DNA of 44,805 nt from Nonomuraea corallina. Its GTDB lineage: Bacteria; Actinomycetota; Actinomycetes; Streptosporangiales; Streptosporangiaceae. Position 1 is the first letter of the stretch, and every line of letters begins with the position of its first letter. A model generated the notes under the pieces. The model worked only from the letters and a program-made list of their open reading frames with translations, was not told the origin of the DNA and did not search any database. A program made the translations under genes and the position numbers. The stretch lies in contig NZ_JAPNNL010000041.1 of the NCBI RefSeq assembly GCF_027620315.1, positions 1-44,805 on the forward strand, given 5' to 3'. Of the stretch, positions 1 to 8,613 are shown piece by piece.

Positions 1-34
1 GGGGGCGGGGACCCAGAGGGGCAGGGGGTGGGGG

Positions 35-580
35 TTACAGCGTGGTGAGGAATTCCTCGTCGCTCGGCAGTTGGTCGAATCGCCAGCCCGTGACCAGGGC
101 CGCCGGATAGTGATCGTGGGGGTGCGGCCGGGTGGCGAAGCGGCCTCGGTTGTGCGGGGCGGCCTGCCGGCCCCGGTACACCTCGAAGACCTGGGTGTCG
201 AGGTCGACGAGGTAGCCCCACTCGCAGTCGGAGGACTCCACGGGGTAGCAGGAGGCGTCCTCGATGACGCCCGCGCGCAGCATCGCCTCGGGGCCGCCCT
301 GGGTTTTCCAGAGCAGTTCCACCCAGGAGGTGACGCCGCAGGAGGAGAGGTCGTCGGCGTACTCGCCCAGCCGCTCGATGTCTTCCACGGTGGGCCGGGT
401 GTCGGAGCGGACCACCCGCAGGGCGGCGACACGCTCGCGCAGCAGGTCGGGCGTCTTCGCGGCGGTGCGCAGCCACGCCAGCACGAGCAGGCCGATGCCG
501 TCCGGGCCGGAGTCGAAGTGGTTGTAGGCGATCTTCTCGGTGTGGTCGGTGACGAAGCCGACGAATCCACGGCTGGCCAT
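35..580 (-). CDS. Conserved hypothetical protein
   Basis: The product is about 181 residues and mostly soluble, with an N-terminal stretch ASRGFVGFV followed by YNHFDSGPDGIG. From memory, a similar YNHFDSYPSGLG pattern recurs in uncharacterised proteins of actinobacterial phages and elements; this could not be checked. The function is unknown. Two starts are possible: GTG at 586, only 4 nt from a GGAGG, or ATG at 580, 10 nt from it. The ATG is preferred. The gene follows the parB-like gene on the same strand with a 99-bp gap, so co-transcription is likely. There are no signal peptide or membrane segments. Confidence 0.6.
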   Translation of the reverse strand: MASRGFVGFVTDHTEKIAYNHFDSGPDGIGLLVLAWLRTAAKTPDLLRERVAALRVVRSDTRPTVEDIERLGEYADDLSSCGVTSWVELLWKTQGGPEAMLRAGVIEDASCYPVESSDCEWGYLVDLDTQVFEVYRGRQAAPHNRGRFATRPHPHDHYPAALVTGWRFDQLPSDEEFLTTL

Positions 581-679
581 GGTCACCGGACCTCCGCGTC
601 GGTACAGGTCATGTCAGGTCCTTCGCGTCGTTGGCGGGAATGCCGGAACTCGGTGGGAACGGGGCAGCCGCCGTTGGTT

Positions 680-2395
680 TCAGGCCGCCTGGAGACCGTC
701 GTCGGCGATGACGGTCTCCGTGCCATCGGCCGCCCCCGGGTCCGCGGGTTCAGAGGATGTGGCGTCGTGCTCCGGGATGTCGGCGGTGGTGGCGCCGTGC
801 TCGGGTGCGGGCGCATCGTCCGCGGCGGGGTTCTGGTCCACGGCTGAGTCCGCCGGATCGTCGTCGTCCGGGCCGGGAGTGACCGGTTCGGTGGCGGGCG
901 TGTCTCCGAGGTACGGGACGCCGTCGATCAGGGCCTGCTCGATGGGCGCCGGCACGTACGCCTTCTCGCCGAGCTCCGGCCCCAGCTCGTTGACCAGGAA
1001 ACGCAGCCAGGCAGCGGCGTCAGCGGTCGAGCAGGGGCTGTAGCGGCCCTCGCGCCAGGTGTTCTTGCACTCGGCGGAGGCCTGGCTCATCTGGTACTCC
1101 CACGCCACGGCGATCGGCAGGAGCTGGAGCATGGTCAACCGGCCGGCAGCGGCGGTGGCCAGGGCCGCCTCCAGGTCCGCGGGCCCGCCGAGCTTGCCGT
1201 ACAGCGTCGACAAGGCGGCTGAGCCGAGCTTGTCGCGCACCGGCGCCGGCATGTCGTTGAGCATGCGGGTGATGAACCTGGCGACCGGCTTGGGCGCGCT
1301 CTTGCGCGCCAGCAGCGTGGCCAGCCACTCCTGGCGGACCGTGGCCGCCGCCATCCACGCCCGGTTGCCCTGGACGACGACCTTGCGGGACGGGCCGTCG
1401 TGCTCGGTCTTGGCGGGCGGCGGAAGCGTGATGGCCGGCGGTGGCGTGTAGCCGTGCCGCTCGGGGGTGCTGCAGTACAGCTCCGGCTGTTCGGGGCGAA
1501 AGCTGGAGAAGAACGCGCCGCGGCCCGGGCAGTCGGTGTGCTGCTCGGGGTCGAAGCCCTCCATCCTGGTCGCGAGCCGGCTGAGGCGGACGGCACCGGC
1601 CGGTTCGTCCTCGGTCACTGGAATGCCGGCAGCGGCGAGGTCGGCCAGTGCCCGGTCGTGCGCGGCCGCCTCCTGGCGTTCCCGGCGCACCCGCTCGATG
1701 GCGTGCCGGCCGCTGTGCCCCCAGCTGGAGATGAAGGAGTCGATCCGGGCCAGGGCCTCCTGGTCGCCGTCGAACTCCTCCAGCAGCGCGAGCTCGTCCA
1801 GCGTCCAGGCGTACTCCATGGCCTGGGCCCTGCGGCGGGTCCGCTCCGACAGCTTGCCCGCGGCGATCGCCTGGGCGACCTCCTCCCGGGTGCGGCCGGT
1901 CCGCTTACGGATCTCGGTCCTGGTGGCGCCCAGCTGGTGGGCCATGAACAGAGCGCGGGACTGCTCGAACGGGGTGAGGCCGATGCGGAAGTCGTCGTCG
2001 TTCTCCACGACCTGGTCGACCAGCAGGCTTGCCTTGTCCTCGGCCTTGGTCAGGTCGATCAGGCACAGCAACTTCGGCAGCTTGATCGTGATGGCGCCTT
2101 CCAGGCGGCGGTTGCCTTTCACCACCCACCAGCGGTGTTCCTCTTCTCCCTCGCCGCGCTGGTAGTCGGCCGGGATCGGGATGACGGTGACCGGGACCTG
2201 CAGCTGAGCCTTGAGCGAGGCGCAGAACTCCTGGGTGAGGTGGTAGTCCTCCCGCACGTTGTCGGGGAAGTGGCCGAGCTGGCGTACCGGGATCCGCGCC
2301 AGGCGGAAGTCCTCGGGCAGTTCCAGATCGGCATCGGGTTCGACGGTCTCGGAATCGGAGCCGGACGGCTCGCGGGCTTGGTCGGTGATGGACAT
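680..2395 (-). CDS. ParB/RepB/Spo0J-like nuclease-fold DNA-binding protein
   Basis: This is a 571-residue protein. The N-terminal part (about 25-130) resembles the ParB/Srx nucleotide-binding fold: LARIPVRQLGHFPDNVRE, then a basic VVKGNRRLEGA motif matching the ParB 'GHRRxxA' box. Residues 150-200 (LTPFEQSRALFMAHQLGATRTEIRKRTG) resemble the ParB helix-turn-helix. The middle and C-terminal parts are unfamiliar and end in a long Asp/Glu/Pro-rich tail of about 80 residues. The chosen ATG has GGGAG about 10 nt upstream; the open frame continues further 5' through the ssb-like gene region, but that part is a shadow. No ParA is nearby, so a role as an element-borne DNA-binding or partition-like factor is inference. 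Such stand-alone ParB-like proteins occur in actinomycete plasmids and integrative elements. Confidence 0.75.
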   Translation of the reverse strand: MSITDQAREPSGSDSETVEPDADLELPEDFRLARIPVRQLGHFPDNVREDYHLTQEFCASLKAQLQVPVTVIPIPADYQRGEGEEEHRWWVVKGNRRLEGAITIKLPKLLCLIDLTKAEDKASLLVDQVVENDDDFRIGLTPFEQSRALFMAHQLGATRTEIRKRTGRTREEVAQAIAAGKLSERTRRRAQAMEYAWTLDELALLEEFDGDQEALARIDSFISSWGHSGRHAIERVRRERQEAAAHDRALADLAAAGIPVTEDEPAGAVRLSRLATRMEGFDPEQHTDCPGRGAFFSSFRPEQPELYCSTPERHGYTPPPAITLPPPAKTEHDGPSRKVVVQGNRAWMAAATVRQEWLATLLARKSAPKPVARFITRMLNDMPAPVRDKLGSAALSTLYGKLGGPADLEAALATAAAGRLTMLQLLPIAVAWEYQMSQASAECKNTWREGRYSPCSTADAAAWLRFLVNELGPELGEKAYVPAPIEQALIDGVPYLGDTPATEPVTPGPDDDDPADSAVDQNPAADDAPAPEHGATTADIPEHDATSSEPADPGAADGTETVIADDGLQAA

Positions 2396-2558
2396 GGGGC
2401 AGCGACTCCCGTCGGGACGAGTGGAAGGGAAGAGGGCTCCCGCCGCCCGCCCATCCGCGCAGGCGAGTGCGCGGAGGACCCGGCGGGGCGGGCGGCGGGA
2501 GGAACGAAGAGACGCCGGCGGGAGGGAAGGCCGGTGCCTCTTCGGCTTGGGGAGGCCG

Positions 2559-3014
2559 TCAGGCCGCGGCGGCGGTGGACGCGGTCTGGTCGGCGGCGGA
2601 GGCTCCCTGCACCATGCGCGGGGAGACGGCGCCGGGCTGCGAGGGGCTGACGCTTTCGCCGACCATGCTGTAGCGCGAGGACAGCCCGATCGCGGTGGCG
2701 GTGATCTTGATGATGCTGCGTACGGTCGGGTGACCCTTGCGGTCCTTGGACTCGAAACTCCGGGCGACCATGTCGCATCCCTGGACCACCAGCAGGTGGC
2801 CCTTGCGGTAGGACTCGCCGGCGCGGATGGCCGCGACCCCGTAGGTGACCACCTCGACCGCCCGGGTCGGCACGTACGGAGAGCCGTCGCGGCCGGGCGT
2901 CGGCGGCCCGTTGACCTCCAGCCTGGCCGACCACATGGCGGGCGAGTCGCCTTTGGCGGGGAAGAAGCGGGGCGGGAAAGCGATCCTGCCGGTGACGCTG
3001 ATCTGGATGTCCAT
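2559..3014 (-). CDS. Single-stranded DNA-binding protein-like (OB-fold)
   Basis: This 151-residue protein begins MDIQISVTGRIAF. It has the alternating strand pattern expected of an SSB/OB fold: WSARLEVNG near 30, then GHLLVVQGCDMVARSFESKDRKG near 75-95, matching the SSB 'kGdxVxVxGxlxxrxyxdkdGxxr' strand. The C-terminal 35 residues are low-complexity Ser/Ala/Gln and lack the canonical acidic DDDIPF tip, so it is probably a specialised element-encoded SSB. The start is supported by GAGGAAGG about 9 nt upstream. It lies 163 bp upstream of the parB-like gene on the same strand, and the pair looks like part of a plasmid or integrative-element maintenance region. Confidence 0.7.
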   Translation of the reverse strand: MDIQISVTGRIAFPPRFFPAKGDSPAMWSARLEVNGPPTPGRDGSPYVPTRAVEVVTYGVAAIRAGESYRKGHLLVVQGCDMVARSFESKDRKGHPTVRSIIKITATAIGLSSRYSMVGESVSPSQPGAVSPRMVQGASAADQTASTAAAA

Positions 3015-3156
3015 GTGCGAGGCCCTTCCTCGGCCGACGCCCCGGACGGGGCGCGGCGGACTTGATCGGCTGCCGGGGCGAGCTCTGACCGTGTGGTGGA
3101 GCCCGTCCCGGCAAGGCAGACCCAGCGCCGCCGGGCGTGAGGGCCGCAACCGGGTG

Positions 3157-3214
3157 GTGCCGGCCACGGGCAAGATGTTTTGCGCCAGCAAAAGATCTCT
3201 GCCGTGGCGGGCAC
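3157..3214. repeat. Long imperfect inverted repeat, 6-nt loop
   Basis: Arms 3163-3182 and 3189-3208 pair at 16 of 20 positions around the loop CGCCAG. Both arms share GCCACGG, AGAT and TTTTG blocks when one is reverse-complemented, and pairing resumes outside (GTGCC opposite GGCAC). The repeat sits in the 333-bp gap (3015-3347) between the SARP gene's 3' end and the ssb-like gene's start, both minus strand. It could be a terminator for the SARP gene or a protein-binding dyad of the element. Nothing else was seen in that gap. Confidence 0.6.
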
Positions 3215-3347
3215 GAGCCTCCTGGCGAGAACCCGGTCTGCGGCGCCGCGCCCAGGGCGGCGCACAGTCAGCCGGCCGGGACGAGCCCGCCATCCGGTCC
3301 CTGACCCGAACTGATCCCTGGCTGATCAGGATGCTGGGGCGCGGCGG

Positions 3348-6167
3348 CTATCCGGCGAGCTTGGCCCGGCAGCGCTTGGCGTCCTCCGCTCCCCCGTCCG
3401 CTTCGAACGTCGCGGCCGCGTCCCTGTACTGCTCGTCGGCCTCCTGCCGGCGCCCCAGCGCGGCCAGCGCGTCACCGGCCGCCTCCTGCGCTTGTGCCTG
3501 CCCGGCTCGGTGGCGCAACCGCACGCTCAGTTCGCGCGCCTGCTCGCTCAACCGCAACGCGGGCTCCGCGTGACCGGCGTTGAGCATCAGCGTGGCCAGT
3601 GTCTGCAGTGCCAGCCGCAGGTAGGACCGATCCTGCGGGGCCTCAGCGAGTTGCTCGGCCGCGGTCACCGCCTCATGGCCCAGGGCCAGCGCGCGTTCGT
3701 GCTCGCCGCGCGCGCTGAGCACGGTGGCCATCGCCCGCAGGCAGACCAGCTCCGCGTGACGGTTGGCGATCTCGCGGGCGATGCGCAGCCCTCGACCGGC
3801 GTCCGCCTCGGCTTCGCTCAGCAGAGCCGAGTGATCCGGGCCGCTCGAGAGCTGACGGCGGCATACCGCTCGCAACGCCAGCGACCGCGCCAACCCGAAG
3901 AGGTCTCCACTGCTCTCCCTACCTTGCACACAGTCATCCAGCAGTGGCAGCGCCCGCTGTGCCCCACCCGGCCCCTGCATGATCAACGCGGCCAGACGAT
4001 GGCGCACCTCCGCGGTCATGCGCGCATCGGTGGGCGAGAAGCTCTGCAGCAGGTGCCGCCACATGTCCGCGGCGTCGCGATGGCGGCTCTCGCGATACAG
4101 ATAGGACGTCACGCGCAACGCCAGCCCCATCGCCAGGCGGTGTAGCCCGTGCTCGCTGACGATCCGGATCACGTACAGGAGATTCGCCGCCTCGGTCGCC
4201 AGCCAGCCATCGGCGTCGTCCACGATCGACTGGCGGACATCCGCCGGCGCGAACATGACCATCTCCAGCACCACGACGGGCGGGTCATGCGGTTCCCGGG
4301 CGATCTGCTCGTCGGCCAGGCTGGCCAGCTCCAGCCAGCCCAGCATCAGCCGGTGGATGGCCCGGTCGCGCTCGTTGGGCCGTTCGGCCAGGCGCGCGGC
4401 GGCGAAGACGCGCAGCAGGTCATGCTGGTGATAGCGGGGCTGGCCCAGCGAGTCCACCCCGAGCATGGTCAGCAGGCTGCGGCGGCTCAGGCGCTCCAGC
4501 ACCTCCTCGACGTCGTCGATGTCCCCGCCTCCCAGCATGGCGACCTCCCAGCCGGCGAACCCGCCCGGCCTCAGCAGCGACGCCAGGCGGAAGACCCGCG
4601 CTTCGGGATCCGGCAGCGACTCGTAGCTGTCGGCGATGCTTGCCTCGACCGTCATGCCGTCGGCCTGCAGCATGCTCAGCAGCCGCTTGCGCAGCCGGGT
4701 GACGAACATCGCCAGCGGCCAGTGCGGCTGCCCGGATAATCGAGCGCCGGCGATCCGCACGGCCAGCGGGAGCCCGCCACAGGCGTCGACGATGTCGGCG
4801 GCCGCGACCGCGTCGGACCGGATGCGCTCGGCGCCGATGATCTCGCCCAACAGGGTCAGCGATTCCTCCGATGACAGGGGTTCCAGCCGCACCATCCGCA
4901 TGCCGGCCCCGCCGACCAGGTGCGCGCGGCTGGTCACCATCACCGCGCATCCCGGCGTACCAGGTAGCAGCGGGTCCACCTGGTGCATGCCGGACACGTC
5001 ATCGAGCACCACCAGGACCCGGCGGCCGGCCAGGACCGAGCGGTAGAGCGCGGTGCGGCCGGGAACGGTGGCGGGCACGTCGCTGAGTTCGACGCCCAGC
5101 GCGGCCAGCACCTCCCCCAGCACATCGGTGATCTCCCGCGGCTGGTCGGACATGCCGGCGAGATGCACGTACACCTGGCCGTCCGGGAAGTGCGGCCGCA
5201 GCAGGTGCGCGACCTGATGGGCCAGGGCGGACTTGCCCACTCCCGGAGGGCCGCTGATCGAGGCGATAGGCATGCGACCGGTCTGTCCGGCGGTGCGCAG
5301 GTATCGCGTCAGTTCTTCCATCTCCGCCGCGCGACCGGTGAAGTCGCTCACCGCCGGTGGCAGTTGTGCCGGAGCCAGTCCCCCGGTGCCCCATGTGGTG
5401 GCGGAGGTTGCTTGCTCGTTCTCGTCCAGAGTGCGGAGATCGAGGGTGTCGTTGACGATCTCGTCACGCAACCGGCGCAGCCTCGCCCCTGGGTCCGCCC
5501 CGGCCTCCTGGGCCAGCAGCGTCACCAGGCCGTCGTAGTGCCGTAACGCCTCCATCCGGTATCCGGCCCGGTGCAGGGCGGTCATCAGCAACGCGTTGAG
5601 CATCTCCGACAGCGGATCCTCAGCCAGCTCCCGGCGGAGGTCGCCGAGCAGCTGCTGGTGCTCCCCCGTCTTCAGCCGGGCCTTCAGGAGGTCCTGCTGG
5701 GCGACCTTGCGTTCCCACAGCAGTTCTTGCCGCCAGGTCGCCAGTCGGATGGGGTCCTCGGGCACGTCGGCCAGGGGAGGGTCGCCCCATAAATCCAATG
5801 CCCTTCGTAATGAGGCGACTGCGGCATGTTGATCACCGGTTGCTATCCGGACCCGACCCTCCTCGGCCAGCAGCCGGAATTCCGTCAGGTCGAAACTGTC
5901 TTCCGGGCGCAGCACGATGCGGTAACCATGACCACGTGCGGACGGAATACGCCCCGGCAGCAGTTGACGAAGCTGCGACAAGGCAGTTTTCAGCGAGTTC
6001 TCCCGGCCGTAAGTATCACCCCAGACCGCCTGCATCAGTGTCTCGGCGACGATCCCGTCGGAGCCGGCCAGCAGCAGTGTCGCCAGCAGCGATCGCCTGG
6101 TACGCGTGATCTCGACCGGCTCGTCCCCGCACTCGACCTGGAGCCGGCCCAAGATGGCGAACCGCAC
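3348..6167 (-). CDS. SARP/AfsR-type transcriptional regulator with NB-ARC ATPase and TPR domain
   Basis: This 939-residue regulator has the full AfsR-like layout. An OmpR-type winged helix (about 1-90, starting RFAILGRLQV) is followed by a bacterial transcriptional activation domain (about 95-240). An NB-ARC STAND ATPase comes next, with Walker A GPPGVGKS at 306-313 and Walker B RVLVVLDD at 383-390. The C-terminal half is helical with TPR-like repeats. The GTG start at 6167 was chosen because GGAGGG lies 5 nt upstream and it begins exactly at the family's N-terminus; the frame stays open to 6275. SARPs usually activate antibiotic clusters, so it probably controls the divergent block starting at 6504. 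It binds DNA in the cytoplasm, with ATPase/TPR modules sensing an unknown signal. Confidence 0.93.
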   Translation of the reverse strand: MRFAILGRLQVECGDEPVEITRTRRSLLATLLLAGSDGIVAETLMQAVWGDTYGRENSLKTALSQLRQLLPGRIPSARGHGYRIVLRPEDSFDLTEFRLLAEEGRVRIATGDQHAAVASLRRALDLWGDPPLADVPEDPIRLATWRQELLWERKVAQQDLLKARLKTGEHQQLLGDLRRELAEDPLSEMLNALLMTALHRAGYRMEALRHYDGLVTLLAQEAGADPGARLRRLRDEIVNDTLDLRTLDENEQATSATTWGTGGLAPAQLPPAVSDFTGRAAEMEELTRYLRTAGQTGRMPIASISGPPGVGKSALAHQVAHLLRPHFPDGQVYVHLAGMSDQPREITDVLGEVLAALGVELSDVPATVPGRTALYRSVLAGRRVLVVLDDVSGMHQVDPLLPGTPGCAVMVTSRAHLVGGAGMRMVRLEPLSSEESLTLLGEIIGAERIRSDAVAAADIVDACGGLPLAVRIAGARLSGQPHWPLAMFVTRLRKRLLSMLQADGMTVEASIADSYESLPDPEARVFRLASLLRPGGFAGWEVAMLGGGDIDDVEEVLERLSRRSLLTMLGVDSLGQPRYHQHDLLRVFAAARLAERPNERDRAIHRLMLGWLELASLADEQIAREPHDPPVVVLEMVMFAPADVRQSIVDDADGWLATEAANLLYVIRIVSEHGLHRLAMGLALRVTSYLYRESRHRDAADMWRHLLQSFSPTDARMTAEVRHRLAALIMQGPGGAQRALPLLDDCVQGRESSGDLFGLARSLALRAVCRRQLSSGPDHSALLSEAEADAGRGLRIAREIANRHAELVCLRAMATVLSARGEHERALALGHEAVTAAEQLAEAPQDRSYLRLALQTLATLMLNAGHAEPALRLSEQARELSVRLRHRAGQAQAQEAAGDALAALGRRQEADEQYRDAAATFEADGGAEDAKRCRAKLAG

Positions 6168-6503
6168 AGGAGCCCTCCATTCACCATGTGAAGGCGATCG
6201 GCGATGTGATAGCAGTGATTCCTGATCAAATATGACCAATGTGGATATTACTGCGCAAATCCACGAGAGGATCATGACCCGGCGACAACCACATCACAAC
6301 CGGGTCAACACCATCGCCTGACAGGTTCCCAAGGGGTCAAGAGTCTCGCCTGCGAAGACGGACTGAGCCTTGTGTCTCGTTTCCATTGACGTGAAACATG
6401 TATGCGTTATCTGCCTTGAGTGAAGGGGCTCGGCGTCTCCGAGTATGAACAGCTCCAGCGCCGCCGGCTTCTCCCTCAGAGGCCGAGCCAATAGGCTCGG
6501 GCA
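6168..6503. promoter_or_regulatory. Divergent promoter region between SARP gene and HAD gene
   Basis: This 336-bp gap separates two divergent genes and contains the AT-rich stretch expected of promoters (about 6200-6270). A TTGACG at 6386-6391 could be a -35 element for rightward transcription, though no good -10 sits at the ideal distance. CCGAGCC (6483-6489) and GGCTCGG (6494-6500) form a perfect 7-bp hairpin with an AATA loop, ending 3 nt before the HAD start codon. TAGGCT at 6492-6497 fits a TANNNT -10 element six nucleotides before that codon, as in leaderless actinobacterial genes. All assignments are by eye. Confidence 0.45.
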
Positions 6504-7139
6504 GTGAGGAGAACCTTCGTCTTCGATGTCGGCGAGACCATCGTCCGCGACGACCGTTACTGGGCATCCTGGGCAGACTGGCTCGACGTACCGACACACA
6601 CGTTGTCGGCGCTCGTCGGCGCTGTAGTCGCTCAAGGTCGGGACAACGCCGACGCCCTTCGACTCCTGCGACCCGGCATTGATATCAGGGCCGAGTATGC
6701 CGCACGTGAAGCAGCAGGTCGCGGTGAGCGCATCGAGGAGGCCGACCTCTACCCGGACGTCCGACCGGCGCTCGCCGCGCTGCGGGCGGCCGGCCACCGC
6801 GTGCTCATCGCCGGGAATCAGACACGTCGCGTCGCCGAGCTGCTACGCGCTCTCGACCTTCCCGTCGACGGGATCGCCACCTCAGGCGAGTGGGGCGTCG
6901 CCAAGCCGCACCCGGCATTCTTCGCCCGCCTGGTGGAGTTCGCCGACACTCCGCCTGAGCGAATCGTGTACGTCGGCGACCATCCCGCCAATGACGTCAT
7001 CCCGGCCAAGGCGGCCGGCCTCGGCGCCGCTCACATACGGCGCGGCCCCTGGGGGTACTTGTGGGCCGACGATCCCGGCACGGCCGCGGCCGACTGGCGG
7101 ATCACCAGCTTGCGGGAGCTCGTCGACATCACCGGGTGA
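6504..7139 (+). CDS. HAD-superfamily hydrolase (likely phosphatase)
   Basis: This 211-residue HAD-fold enzyme has motif I FDVGET at 7-12. The first Asp is the expected nucleophile, but the second Asp of DxD is replaced by Gly, a variant also found in some HAD members. A motif II-like AGNQT is at 103-107, motif III Lys is in KPHP (134-137), and motif IV is GDHPAND (158-164). An insertion between motifs I and II resembles a helical C1 cap. The GTG start lacks a clear Shine-Dalgarno and may be leaderless. It is the first plus-strand gene beside the SARP regulator. In this context it could remove a phosphate from a nucleotide intermediate, but the substrate cannot be read from sequence. Confidence 0.85.
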   Translation: MRRTFVFDVGETIVRDDRYWASWADWLDVPTHTLSALVGAVVAQGRDNADALRLLRPGIDIRAEYAAREAAGRGERIEEADLYPDVRPALAALRAAGHRVLIAGNQTRRVAELLRALDLPVDGIATSGEWGVAKPHPAFFARLVEFADTPPERIVYVGDHPANDVIPAKAAGLGAAHIRRGPWGYLWADDPGTAAADWRITSLRELVDITG

Positions 7140-7170
7140 CGCGAACCTCTGGGCACAATCGTCACCGGGT
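7129..7170. promoter_or_regulatory. Repeated TCACCGGGT sites upstream of XRE gene
   Basis: TCACCGGGTGA at 7129-7139 is a perfect small palindrome overlapping the end of the HAD gene. TCACCGGGT recurs at 7162-7170, followed by TACAGT (a possible -10) and the XRE gene at 7206. These could be binding sites for the XRE regulator itself. This is inference from position and repetition only. Confidence 0.3.
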
Positions 7171-7205
7171 CGCTACAGTCCGAGAAGAGCACACGGGAGC
7201 ACCTC

Positions 7206-8375
7206 ATGCCTACCACTCCTCACCGCGGGATAGGCAAGCGTGTCGCCTATTACCGGAGCGTCGCTCGCCTCACTCAGCAGCAGTTGGCCGATGCCGCGAG
7301 CATCCATGTGGGCACGCTACGCAAGATCGAGCGTGGAGCTCGAGGGGCTGGCGACAACATCCTGGAAGCACTCGCCGCGGCGCTCGGCATCGACCCGTCG
7401 CTATTGGTAGCCGATCGGGCGCAGGCAAGCTCCCGGATCGCCGCGGCGATCCCCGCTCTGTCGGCAGCCATCGCGGCCTATGATCTGCCCGACGACGGAC
7501 CCGTGCGCCCGCTGCCGGAGCTCCGTGCTGCCGTCGCCGAGGCGACCACGTGGCGGCTGGCCTCCCAGTACGTGCGCATCACGCGCCGACTGCCCGAGCT
7601 GCTCGGCGAGCTGTTACGTGCCGGGCCCGACCACGATCCCGACGTGGCAGCACTCCTCGCGTCCGCCTGTAGAGCGGCGGACGCCGTCGCCTTCAAGTTC
7701 GGCGCCTACGACCTATCCGCTAGATACATCGAGCTGATGCGGTGGGCCGCCGCCAAAACTGGCGACCCCATCCTGACCTCCACGGTCGCCTACGTCCGCA
7801 CGGAGACTTTCTTCGCCTCCAACGCCCATGCCAAGGGCCTGCTTGCCCTCGAACTCGCCATCGACGCCGCGGCCTCGCCAGACACCCCGCCAGCCATCGC
7901 CGCGTGCGGCGCACTTCACATGCGGGCTGCTGTGATTGCCGGTCGTACCGCAGACGCGGACGCCGCCGACCTCCATCTCGCCGAAGCCCGTCGGCTGAGC
8001 GACCAGGTGCCCGAAGCCATCTACTCCGGCACTGCCTTCGGGCCGTCATCGGTCCGCATACATGAGGTGTCCGTCGCGGTCAGCCTCGGCAGAGACTACG
8101 TCCGTCGCGCCCTTGACATCGTCCGCGGGTGGACACCGCCGCCTGAGCTGCCCGCCGAGCGGCGCAGCGGGTTCTACATTGAGCTGGCCCGCGCGCAACT
8201 GTGGTCCGGCTTGCCGGACGACGCGTTCGAGTCCCTGAAGATTGCCCGGCGAACCGCCCCTCAACACGCGCGCGACCATCGATGGGTACGGGAGGACGCC
8301 GCGACTCTGCGCAGACTCAAGCGCGCCAACAGCGAGGATCTGAACAGCTTCGCCGAGTGGTGTCACGCCACCTGA
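7206..8375 (+). CDS. XRE-family helix-turn-helix transcriptional regulator
   Basis: This is a 389-residue protein. The N-terminal 70 residues form a Cro/C1-type HTH: GKRVAYYRSVARLTQQQLAD, then HVGTLRKIERG and an ALGIDPS end. The remaining 300 residues are alpha-helical and Ala/Leu-rich with TPR-like spacing, the usual layout of the large actinobacterial XRE regulators that sense small molecules or peptides. ATG at 7206 has GGAG about 7 nt upstream. The gene sits between the HAD hydrolase and the methyltransferase on the same strand and is likely a local regulator of the block. The ligand is unknown. Confidence 0.88.
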   Translation: MPTTPHRGIGKRVAYYRSVARLTQQQLADAASIHVGTLRKIERGARGAGDNILEALAAALGIDPSLLVADRAQASSRIAAAIPALSAAIAAYDLPDDGPVRPLPELRAAVAEATTWRLASQYVRITRRLPELLGELLRAGPDHDPDVAALLASACRAADAVAFKFGAYDLSARYIELMRWAAAKTGDPILTSTVAYVRTETFFASNAHAKGLLALELAIDAAASPDTPPAIAACGALHMRAAVIAGRTADADAADLHLAEARRLSDQVPEAIYSGTAFGPSSVRIHEVSVAVSLGRDYVRRALDIVRGWTPPPELPAERRSGFYIELARAQLWSGLPDDAFESLKIARRTAPQHARDHRWVREDAATLRRLKRANSEDLNSFAEWCHAT

Positions 8376-8380
8376 CCCCG

Positions 8381-8399
8381 GTGACCCACATTGGGTCAC
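8381..8399. promoter_or_regulatory. Perfect inverted repeat GTGACCC-N5-GGGTCAC
   Basis: GTGACCC (8381-8387) and GGGTCAC (8393-8399) are separated by ACATT, 5 bp after the XRE stop codon. No T-run follows, so it is either a simple terminator or an operator. The half-site resembles the TCACCGGGT sites upstream of the XRE gene, which slightly favours an operator read by the XRE protein. Confidence 0.4.
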
Positions 8400-8457
8400 T
8401 TCCCCTCTGGCCTCCGGACGACCATCTGAGTGTCACAGCGACCAGACGGGACCCGCT

Positions 8458-8613
8458 ATGTCAGAGGCAGCACTCCCCACCAAGCTGATCACCGCGCTGG
8501 ACGACGCCACCACTCTGCGGGCCCGGCGGAACTGCAGGTGGAGCAGGACACCTCCCGCCCAGCTACTTCCCCTCAACCCATGTCGGAGGTCAGCGCTCGA
8601 TGAGCCTCCCTGA
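8458..8613 (+). CDS. Possible small ORF, 51 aa
   Basis: The ATG-initiated frame reads MSEAALPTKLITALDDATTL and continues with an Arg-rich stretch (RARRNCRW) to a stop 12 nt inside the next gene. The first 24 codons show normal high G/C third positions, while the second half is Pro/Arg/Cys-rich and less convincing. There is no strong ribosome-binding site. It could be a small regulatory peptide, a decayed gene start, or chance. It fills most of the 224-bp gap before the methyltransferase. Confidence 0.25.
   Translation: MSEAALPTKLITALDDATTLRARRNCRWSRTPPAQLLPLNPCRRSALDEPP

Noticed and set aside
71..847. Long plus-strand frame of 258 codons at the left edge
   Set aside because: It is antisense to the hypothetical and parB-like genes and has Gly/Val-rich composition typical of high-GC shadows, with no ribosome-binding site or family resemblance.
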